From contig JANQDY010000037.1 of NCBI GenBank assembly GCA_028278625.1, forward strand, positions 1 through 43,209: a stretch of 43,209 nt of DNA. Reading direction: 5' to 3'. Position numbers and translations under genes: made by a program. The notes under the pieces were generated by a model. It was not told the DNA's origin, did no database searches, and saw only the letters and a list, made by a program, of their open reading frames with translations. Shown piece after piece: positions 8,991 to 15,286 of the stretch (within the stretch, counting starts at the first letter, position 1; each line of letters begins with the position of its first letter). Source of the stretch: Thermodesulfobacteriota bacterium (GTDB taxonomy: Bacteria; Desulfobacterota; DSM-4660; Desulfatiglandales; Desulfatiglandaceae).

Positions 8991-10385
8991 ATGATGACTG
9001 TCGATGCTCTCACGAAGTATGAAGAAACCTCCTTCTGGGCCCGGGAGTACGGACCGTATTCCCCGAACCCATCTCTGGCGGAGTCGATCCGGGCAGACGT
9101 CGTCGTGGTTGGAGGCGGAATACTTGGGCTCAACACTGCAAGGGAATTCAAGAAAGACAATACCAACGCCCGGGTCGTGGTGCTTGAATCCGATGTCATC
9201 GGTGCGGGTCCCGCCGGCCGCAATGCGGGGTTTACCACGACGTTGTTTGGACTCGAACCCCAGGTCACCAAACTACGCTGGGGCAAACAGAAGACCATCG
9301 ATGCCTGCCGCTACGCGATCAAGTCGGTGGAATACACAAGGCAGCTCATCGAAGATCACCAATTGGACAGCGACTACTCGCATCCCGGCCTGCTCCGCGT
9401 GGCTCATACCAGGCCTCAAGGCAAATTCCTGGAAAGCATCCACAAGATTTTTCAGGAACTCGGTGTCGCAGGGGAAATGGGCTTTCACTGGTGGTCAAAG
9501 GAAGAGCTGCACAACGAGTTCAACAGCCCGCTCATGGAGAGTGGGCTGTCGGATCCCCATTCGGGACAGATGAACCCGTGCAAACATATCCGAGAACTGA
9601 AGCGTCTGGCCCAGGAGGTCGGAGTTGAAATCTACGAACTGACGCCGGTACAAAAATGCGAACGGCAGGGCAAAGAGGTGGTCCTCAGCGTGTCAGCGGC
9701 TACCGTGCGCGCCGACAAGGTTTTGCTGGCGACCAATGCCTATACCCATTTGCTCAAAGGCCTACGTGGCACCAAAGGTCGGCAGTTCCCCGTATGGACC
9801 GCGACAATCATCACCGAGCGATTGACCGAGGAACAATGGGCGAGCGTTGGCTGGGCCAACCGTCATGGAATTCAAACCGCCCGTCAGATGATCCATTACA
9901 TCAGGCCAACCTCCGACGGCCGGATTTTGATCGGCGGCCAGGAGTTTTGGACGCCGTGGGGCTACCATAAAAATATGAATTTTGATTTCGCTCCGGACAT
10001 TTGGCGAAAGCTTGAAGCTCACCTGAAGCGCATGTTTCCGAGACTGGATGATGTCAGAGTGGCTTATCGTTGGGGCGGCCCTTGTTCGATCAATATCGAT
10101 ATGGCACCGGAAATCGGTTACTTGGGTGACGAACGTATCATTTACTGGACAGGGGGGTTCGGTCACGGCGCGGCCCTGGCCCACTTGAACGGACGGCTCG
10201 TCACTGATTTGTTGAATGGGAACAAAACCGAGCTGACGGACTTTTGGATCGTGAATCGCAAGGCGATCCCGCTGCCTGGGGTATTTCTTACATTCTTGGG
10301 CTGCGCCGTGATGTGCAAACTACTGAAAGCGGTTGACTCCTGGCAGGAGCGGCACATGCCACAGCCAGATGCGAAAACCGAGTAG
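8991..10385 (+). CDS. FAD-dependent oxidoreductase of the DAO family (PuuB-like)
   Basis: This 464-aa protein has a Rossmann FAD-binding motif VVVGGGILGLNTA (about 38-50), then LESDVIGAGPAGRNAGF, which is typical of glycine/D-amino-acid-oxidase-fold enzymes such as gamma-glutamylputrescine oxidase. The C-terminal part has WTGGFGHGAALAHLNG, the second flavin-contact region. It probably oxidises an amine or amino acid in the cytosol; the substrate is not predictable. GGAG lies 7 bases before the ATG pair at 8991/8994. The last about 35 residues form a non-conserved hydrophobic then charged tail. It is intact, unlike its neighbours on both sides, and may be read through from the promoter at 8203. 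Confidence 0.88.
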   Translation: MMTVDALTKYEETSFWAREYGPYSPNPSLAESIRADVVVVGGGILGLNTAREFKKDNTNARVVVLESDVIGAGPAGRNAGFTTTLFGLEPQVTKLRWGKQKTIDACRYAIKSVEYTRQLIEDHQLDSDYSHPGLLRVAHTRPQGKFLESIHKIFQELGVAGEMGFHWWSKEELHNEFNSPLMESGLSDPHSGQMNPCKHIRELKRLAQEVGVEIYELTPVQKCERQGKEVVLSVSAATVRADKVLLATNAYTHLLKGLRGTKGRQFPVWTATIITERLTEEQWASVGWANRHGIQTARQMIHYIRPTSDGRILIGGQEFWTPWGYHKNMNFDFAPDIWRKLEAHLKRMFPRLDDVRVAYRWGGPCSINIDMAPEIGYLGDERIIYWTGGFGHGAALAHLNGRLVTDLLNGNKTELTDFWIVNRKAIPLPGVFLTFLGCAVMCKLLKAVDSWQERHMPQPDAKTE

Positions 10386-10860
10386 ACTAGACCTGCAGCC
10401 AAAGATGCGTTTGAACTGATATTCGAATAGAGAATACCGACTTCGGAAGAAACTGCTAAAGCCAAGGCACCTGAAACGCAAGACCGGGAGCCGAACAAAA
10501 ACTCTCTGGCGCCCGGACAAACAAAAGACCGTCGCCTAGAGGCCACATGCATGACTGCGGTTTGCGACCAAACGACACGTTGCGGACTGAATTGCATTTG
10601 TTAAGTGGTTCTGCTTCTGAGCAACGCGAGCCACCCGCGAAACATGAAGCCTTTATGCGAAGATTATCTGGTGTTCAGTGATCCAAAACAAGACAATTAT
10701 ATCAAAATTTTATGTGGTGTCTCGCTTGCTAGCTTTATTTCAAAGGAACGATCTTTCTTAAGGCGCAAATACCTTGGGTTCTGTTTCTCGTCTTTTTATT
10801 TTAGCATTTGGAGTTAACCTAAAATAACGAACATTTTTATTTTAGGATGGCGGAGAGACG
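10386..10860. other. Non-coding stretch with a perfect inverted repeat
   Basis: No convincing gene is seen in 475 bases; a 70-codon frame at 10605-10817 has no ribosome site and no family resemblance. A perfect 10-bp inverted repeat, CCTAAAATAA (10818-10827) and TTATTTTAGG (10837-10846), lies just upstream of the Fic remnant. It could be an operator of that lost gene. Confidence 0.4.
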
Positions 10861-11110
10861 ATGGAATGAGGGCTCCAAGGGCATTATGTCACAATTTCAA
10901 CGGTAGGTGAGAAGGTGCAGGCCTTCGTACCTAATCCCCTGCCCTCTAAGCCATCCATTGATTGGACCCCTCATTTGCGGGATAAATTTGATGATGCACT
11001 GATGGCTCTCGGCCATCTGGACAGTGCTTCAACTCTTATTCCCGATGCCTCGCTTTTTCTTTGTACGTATGTTCACAAGGAAGCTGTTCTCTCTTCAATG
11101 ATCGAAGGGA
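10861..11110 (+). pseudogene. Fic family protein, truncated and with a nonsense codon
   Basis: The frame from ATG 10861 (GGAGAG upstream) reads ME, a TGA stop at 10867-10869, then GLQGHYVTISTVGEKVQAF and on through NPLP, DKFDDALMALGHLDS and [11 protein letters not shown]. This matches the N-terminal region of Fic/DOC AMPylator-type proteins, including the inhibitory-helix-proximal SSMIEG. Similarity stops at about 11110, where the sequence becomes the end of a truncated patatin gene on the other strand. The catalytic Fic motif (HPFxxGNG) is absent. A GTG at 10915 could still start an 80-codon fragment, but that would have no active site. Confidence 0.75.
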
Positions 11111-11257
11111 GCCCGCTATATAATCTATATGGATGCCCGCTTCAGACAGGGCCTTGATCACACCCAAGTGGGCCCATCCCCGGGCCGACCCGCTACCCAG
11201 GGCAAGACCGATTCTCTCCGGCTTGTTTGCCTTCTTTATGGAACAATGGTTTGTCAT
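11111..11257 (-). pseudogene. Patatin-like phospholipase (RssA-like), N-terminal remnant
   Basis: From ATG 11257 the minus strand reads [21 protein letters not shown] and then [17 protein letters not shown], the start of RssA-type patatin proteins, including the oxyanion-hole GSGSARG. The next residues should be the GTSxG nucleophile elbow, but the frame instead crosses into the complement of the Fic remnant. The catalytic Ser and Asp are lost. A minus-strand -24/-12-like element lies about 140 bases upstream at 11396-11410. Confidence 0.75.
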
Positions 11258-11395
11258 GTCAATCCTTTCAACGGCTTAATAGTCTTTCGGCAATCCCTCC
11301 TGCCCTATGCCATAGTCCCAAGGCATCGGACCATTAAACAGGATACACATTAGATAATCAAGACGGTGGCTGAGTGATTACGCGAAAATTATTTT

Positions 11396-11410
11396 ACAAG
11401 AAGCGTGCCA
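11396..11410 (-). promoter_or_regulatory. Sigma-54-like -24/-12 element B-
   Basis: On the minus strand TGGCACGCTTCTTGT has a perfect -24 block (TGGCACG) and the exact GG-N10 spacing, with GT instead of GC at -12. Its GG is 116 bp from the centre of dyad B. It points toward the patatin remnant. Confidence 0.55.
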
Positions 11411-11508
11411 TTTGAAAGACCTGCCATGGCATTCATAACGATCAGAGATTTTGACAGAAATCGGTGAAGAAAAGCGGCGGCGAAAGGTCGGATAGTAGCA
11501 GCAAAAAG

Positions 11509-11540
11509 CACCAAATATGGTCAAGAAATCGTATTTGGTG
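11509..11540. promoter_or_regulatory. Two-armed dyad, copy B, between divergent promoter elements
   Basis: The left arm is ACCAAATATGGT (11510-11521) and the right arm ATCGTATTTGGT (11528-11539), with an 18-bp offset; CACCAAATA and TATTTGGTG are perfectly inverted. -24/-12-like elements lie 116 bp to each side on opposite strands (11396-11410 minus and 11639-11653 plus). The right arm and a following pyrimidine-rich block are shared with copy C. Confidence 0.7.
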
Positions 11541-11638
11541 TTTTCTCTGTTCCTCCTCCCATCTCACTCATGAGCTGCGCGGTCGATATTTGCTTAATTT
11601 TTAGCCGTTTAAGCTCAATGTCCATGGGTTGGTTCAAA

Positions 11639-11653
11639 TGGTATGAGTTTTGA
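11639..11653 (+). promoter_or_regulatory. Sigma-54-like -24/-12 element B+
   Basis: TGGTATGAGTTTTGA has GG-N10-GA spacing and a T-rich -12 side. Its GG (11640-11641) is 116 bp from the centre of dyad B and the gene start is 32 bases downstream of the -12. Confidence 0.55.
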
Positions 11654-11684
11654 AAAGCCTATTGCCATTATGAGGTGAACACGG

Positions 11685-12959
11685 ATGTCCACACCAGGAG
11701 AAATGCTTTTGGAACAGCCTTCTGAAGGAATTTTAAAGGTGATTCTTTCAGGACGCTGGAAACTGCAAAGGGATCTGCCCGGCGCAGACGGGGTCGTTCG
11801 CAGACTTGGGGAGATGTCCACGGTACGTTCCGTGGGCATTGATGCCAAAAGAGTTGATGAGTGGGATTCGGGACTCCTGGTTTTTTTGTGGGAACTGCGC
11901 AAATTCTGTCTGGAGAAAGAAATCCGCCTGCACAGCAAGGGATTGCCCCGGGGCGTTTCGAGTCTTCTGGAACTGACAACGGCCGTCCCGGAGAGCAAGG
12001 AAGCCCGAAAGTCCAAAGGGCGAGTCACCTTTATTTCCAATCTGGGTGATCAGACCATTGACTTTTTCACCTCCTGCGGCGACCTGCTGGAGTTCGTGGG
12101 CGAAGCAACGGTGGCTTTTTTAAGACTGCTTCGAGGAAAGGCCCGATACCGAAGCGTCGACCTGTGGCTGATCCTAGAGTCCTGCAGCGGCCAGGCCCTG
12201 CCCATTATAACGCTCATCACCGTTAAAGACCTCACCATGGCCTACGGCGACTTTGTGGTCATGAACAACCTGAGCTTCAACATCAACCGGGGGGATATCT
12301 TCATCATCATGGGCGGCAGTGGTTGCGGAAAGAGTACTTTGATGACGATCCTGATCGGACTGAAATCCCCGGCCAGGGGGCAGGTCTTCTATGATGGCGT
12401 CGATTTCTGGGGGTCGGATCAGGAGACGAGGGACCGGGTCATCCGCGGGGCGGGTGTCATGTACCAGAGCGGGGCCTTGTGGAGCTCCATGACCTTGGCG
12501 GAAAATGTGGCCCTGCCGCTGGAGACTTACACGGACCTTACTCCCGGCAAGATTTACGAAGTTGTCAAACTGAAGCTGGCCCTGGTGGGGTTGGCCGGTT
12601 TTGAAGGGTTCTACCCCTCGGAGATCAGCGGGGGGATGCAGAAGAGGGCGGACATTGCACGGGCCATGGCCATGGACCCGGAGATCCTGTTTTTCGACGT
12701 GCCCTCGGCCGGTCTGGACCCGGTGAGCGCGCGCAGGCTGGATGAAATCATCCTTCAACTGAGTGAGATCTTGCGCACGACCATGGTGGTGGTGACCCAT
12801 GAGCTGGCCAGCATTTTTAAAATCGGCAACAATTCCGTGTTCCTGGATGCCTCCCAAAGGACCATGACGGCCACGGGTGATCCCAATATGCTGCTGGCCG
12901 AAACCGAGGACCCGGCGCTTCGCCTTTTCCTGACCCGTGGGGAACAATCACAACCGTGA
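11685..12959 (+). pseudogene. Fused remnant: MlaE-type permease N-terminus joined in frame to MlaF-type ATPase
   Basis: The open frame of 424 codons joins two genes. Residues 1 to about 175 are the cytosolic STAS-like domain and first permease residues of an MlaE-type lipid transporter (DQTIDFFTSCGDLLEF, ending GQALPIITLI). Residues from about 176 are an MlaF-type ABC ATPase (TVKDLTMAYGDF, Walker A GGSGCGKST near 210, signature ISGGMQKR near 314). Nearly all membrane helices of the permease are missing, so an internal deletion at about 12214-12222 is likely. Walker B reads FFDVPSAGLDP: the catalytic Glu is Val339, one base from GAG. Such a protein could neither form the permease nor hydrolyse ATP normally. 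It lies first after promoter element B+ and is followed by MlaD and lipoprotein remnants. Confidence 0.8.
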
Positions 12960-13010
12960 GTTCAACCCATGCCTATCGGGAAACCACATTGGAGAAAGCA
13001 AAGTTAAACC

Positions 13011-13373
13011 ATGGCAAAAAAAGCAAACAGGAAGATGGTCGGCGGGTTTGTGGTGATTGCTTTTGCAATTCTGGCCGCCAGCGTCGTTATTTTAGGCGGT
13101 GGGCAGCTTTTTAAAAAGACGCTCGAGTATGTGCTCTATTTTGACGGCTCAGTCAAGGGGTTACGGATCGGTTCGCCGGTGCTCTTCAGGGGAGTCCAGG
13201 TGGGTATGGTCAAAAATATTGTGGTCCGCGCTTACATGAAAGACCTCATTACCTATGTTCCCGTCTTCATTACCATCAATCCGGAACGCTTCGAACTGAT
13301 CTGGGGAAAAGAAGACAAAAGGACCTCGCCCGGCCAACGGATCGAGCGTGTCATCAAGAGGAGAAGGGTATGA
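13011..13373 (+). pseudogene. MlaD/MCE-domain protein, truncated
   Basis: 120 codons begin with a single N-terminal membrane anchor (about 10-30) and one MCE domain (YVLYFDGSVKGLRIGSPVLF, FRGVQVGMV). MCE proteins bind lipids between the inner and outer membranes for Mla/Pqi-type transporters. Related proteins in such operons are usually about 300 residues or more; here the frame ends in a basic non-conserved tail (ERVIKRRRV). A fragment of a different gene follows directly, so the C-terminal half and the next gene's beginning appear deleted. Confidence 0.7.
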
Positions 13374-13377
13374 AAAA

Positions 13378-13452
13378 ATGATAGCGGCACAGAACCGATC
13401 CCTTCAAAAGCTCAGTAAAGAGATCGCTGATGCCATCAAAGGGCTGCAATAG
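13378..13452 (+). pseudogene. C-terminal fragment of a PqiC-type (DUF330) transport lipoprotein
   Basis: A short frame reads IAAQNRSLQKLSKEIADAI and ends KGLQ before a TAG. This resembles the last helix of ABC-type transport auxiliary lipoproteins (PqiC/DUF330), which commonly follow MCE genes. Signal peptide and body are absent. It is in a different frame from the MCE remnant. The call rests on about 20 residues. Confidence 0.45.
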
Positions 13453-13492
13453 GATCCGTCAGCAACGATCATGATGACGGTGGGAATCAGGA

Positions 13493-13515
13493 CGCCGCCA
13501 GGAGGCCCGGCGGCG
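13493..13515. terminator. Hairpin between convergent genes
   Basis: CGCCGCC (13493-13499) and GGCGGCG (13509-13515) form a perfect 7-bp GC stem with a 9-base loop, between the end of the Mla remnants (+) and the end of the selenocytochrome (-). The T tract is weak on both sides. Confidence 0.4.
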
Positions 13516-13525
13516 ACTTCTTGGT

Positions 13526-14347
13526 CTATTCTGTGTGGTCCGTATGGCAGAGAAGGCACTCCATATGGCCCTGCTGGTGGTTCATGCCGTCGGAGTAGTC
13601 CGGGTAGTGTTCCGGACCATGGCACTTGACACAGTGGGCGGTCGATTCCGACGGCTCCCATTTCTTCGGCTTCCACCTTCCGGCGAAGTATTCGTTGAGG
13701 TAATGGGTCACGGTGTAGACGACCTCTCCGGTCACCTTGGCGCAACGCTCGTATTTCTCCCTGGAGGTGACTTCGGCACCGGCGGCCATGGTCCAACTGC
13801 TAACCGACGAATGGCAGAGCGGTGTCATGGCCTGGACCTTGACCTGGTCGGGAAATTCCGAGATATCGTCGAAACGTTCGGTTGGAAATTCCATTCGTGA
13901 ATACCACCACATCAACCGATCGACAACGGGCTTGTAGGTGTGGTTTTCGTCGTAAATGACAAGGTTGATCAGGCAGGCGCTGACGCCCAGTGCCCCGCAA
14001 AGGGTGCCGTGGCCCGAGTACCCGGATCCCGCATGGACGAACATGTGCTCGGGCATGGTGTTCCAGGGATAGCCGACCTGTTCTTTCAAAAGGCTGGAGA
14101 ACCCCAGCCAAGTGCCGTACCCTCACCCGCCGGGATTGGACAGGTAACCACGGTACGCCCGCCGGCCTGCCTCCATGGGATCGAGTTTCGGCCACGGCCA
14201 CGGCAAAGGAGGTGCTTCGCTCTTTGGCTGGGTTTCAGCCGACTGAAGGCTGGCGCAGCCCGCTATTCCTCCGGCAAGGAAAATGCCTGTTTTGGTCATG
14301 AAATTGCGGCGGGACAAAGCCGATGATTTCTCTTGTTCCGTTTTCAT
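13526..14347 (-). CDS. Tat-exported dihaem split-Soret-type cytochrome with in-frame UGA (selenocysteine)
   Basis: Two stretches of one reading frame are joined across a single TGA (14123-14125, codon 75), giving 273 residues. The N-terminus is a Tat signal (SRRNFMTKTG, hydrophobic stretch ending AGGIAGC). The middle has HAGSGYSGHGTLCGALG, typical of C_GCAxxG_C_C / split-Soret cytochrome proteins. Two haem motifs, CVKCH and CLLCH, lie near the C-terminus. The UGA falls in GYLSNPGG-U-GYGTW, where I recall homologs having Cys. A SECIS-like hairpin follows it (see 14092-14109), and similarity continues uninterrupted, so decoding as Sec75 is favoured over a nonsense mutation. It is a probable periplasmic redox protein. 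The ATG overlaps the stop of the lipoprotein gene (ATGA), with GGGGG as ribosome site. Confidence 0.8.
14092..14109 (-). promoter_or_regulatory. Bacterial SECIS-like hairpin after the in-frame UGA
   Basis: In the mRNA, GGCUGG (14109-14104), loop GGUUCU (14103-14098) and CCAGCC (14097-14092) form a perfect 6-bp stem. The stem starts 13 bases after the UGA and the loop 19 bases after it. Known bacterial SECIS elements have an upper stem of several base pairs, a small apical loop starting with G, and the loop within roughly 16-37 bases of the UGA; all are met. Confidence 0.7.
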
Positions 14348-14692
14348 AAATACCCCCTTTGTTTATGAAAATATAAGTGTTTATTCATTTTCTCCATTAG
14401 ATCCATGGGCCTGGGAACCATGTCATAACACCCTGCATTTTCCAACGGATTTTTCAATTGTATCACGTCGTTCTCAGAATCTGTAGGAAGAGGCGCCATA
14501 AAGGCCTTCCGGGATCCGACGAAGCCGCTGTACTCCGCAGAGAGTGACCAGTGCTTGTTGATGTCCTGGGCGTCGCGGTCGACTTCATCCCGGACCTTGT
14601 CCCTCTCCTCGATCGGAATCGAAGCGCACCCGCTCAACAGGGCCAAACCGATCAGGAGGGGCCAGCGCGAGCCTCATGGCTGCAATGACCAT
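14344..14692 (-). pseudogene. Small lipoprotein with a +1 frameshift in its signal peptide (or sequencing error)
   Basis: The mature part reads CASIPIEERDKVRDEVDRDA onward to FHKQRGYL, ending in a TGA that overlaps the cytochrome start. Upstream in the same frame is a good lipobox (LLIGLALLSGC), but a TGA replaces a start. Removing one C from the CCCC run near 14661-14666 joins it to ATG 14677 (or ATG 14692), giving MRLALALLIGLALLSGC, a perfect lipoprotein signal. So either the gene is frameshifted or the assembly has one extra C. A restored product would be about 110-115 aa, outer-membrane or periplasm anchored. It may partner the selenocytochrome. No family is recognised. Confidence 0.65.
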
Positions 14693-14834
14693 TATGTCCA
14701 GTCTTCTCCAAACTCCGATCGCAGGTGCGGTTTTGAGACACTATCCTCGCGAAATGCCCTTTTCAGCTTTCTTCATAAGCGTCTCTCAACCATTAGGAAC
14801 AGAGATAACAGAGTAATTGCGAAAAGAAAGATAA

Positions 14835-14849
14835 GCAAAAAATGCGCCA
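14835..14849 (-). promoter_or_regulatory. Sigma-54-like -24/-12 element C-
   Basis: On the minus strand TGGCGCATTTTTTGC has GG-N10-GC exactly, the best -12 match of the set. Its GG is 117 bp from the centre of dyad C, and it faces the lipoprotein-selenocytochrome operon about 145 bases away. Confidence 0.65.
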
Positions 14850-14948
14850 CCAGAAAAAATGGGCCATATTTATCTGTAACGATCAGGAATTATGGCAGAT
14901 TATGAAAATCCATGCGGCAACGAAACGCCGAACAGGAGCATGGGAAAA

Positions 14949-14980
14949 CACCGAATATGGTGTATAAATCGTATTTGGTG
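14949..14980. promoter_or_regulatory. Two-armed dyad, copy C, between divergent promoter elements
   Basis: The left arm is ACCGAATATGGT (14950-14961) and the right arm ATCGTATTTGGT (14968-14979), with the same 18-bp offset as copy B. The following bases are again a C/T-rich block with CCTCCTC. Promoter-like elements lie 117 bp below (minus strand) and 107 bp above (plus strand). The 10-bp difference is about one helical turn. Confidence 0.7.
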
Positions 14981-15069
14981 TCTTCTTTCCCCTCCTCAGA
15001 TTATCCGGAATGACAAGAATTCGCTTTTGGTTCTATATGGTTAAGTGGAATTTCCTTTGTTCTTCCGTA

Positions 15070-15084
15070 TGGTACGGATTTTGA
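15070..15084 (+). promoter_or_regulatory. Sigma-54-like -24/-12 element C+
   Basis: TGGTACGGATTTTGA has GG-N10-GA spacing and closely resembles elements A+ and B+. It lies 107 bp from dyad C. The leader to the AspT-like gene is about 190 bases; no convincing small gene is seen in it. Confidence 0.55.
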
Positions 15085-15286
15085 AGTGTCCAATCTATGG
15101 AATGCCTTTTCCGCCATACGAACCACACGGAATAACCAAGGGTATGGTCTGAATCAACAGAAAGACAGAGGTGCATCTTGCCATCTAATGAAGATATCCG
15201 TATGCTAGGCGATCGTGGCGACATCCCGGCAACTCGCCCGGCAAATGTAACCTTCCTATTCGCCGAATAACTCTGAGGGGCCAATA

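Noticed and set aside
10605..10817. 70-codon frame in the non-coding stretch
   Set aside because: There is no ribosome site, the composition is atypical, and no known motif is present.
10861..10869. TGA at codon 3 of the Fic remnant as a second selenocysteine
   Set aside because: No suitable hairpin follows, Fic N-termini have no known redox role, and the gene is truncated anyway.
13404..13796. 130-codon minus-strand frame within the selenocytochrome
   Set aside because: It overlaps the haem-bearing frame and is an out-of-frame shadow.
14123..14347. Reading the Tat-signal peptide frame as a separate 74-aa gene
   Set aside because: The frame continues beyond the TGA with conserved sequence, and a SECIS-like hairpin follows, so a single selenoprotein is the better reading.
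15033..15284. 83-codon minus-strand frame upstream of the AspT-like gene
   Set aside because: It covers the proposed promoter and leader, has no family match, and its start region is the leader of the plus-strand gene.
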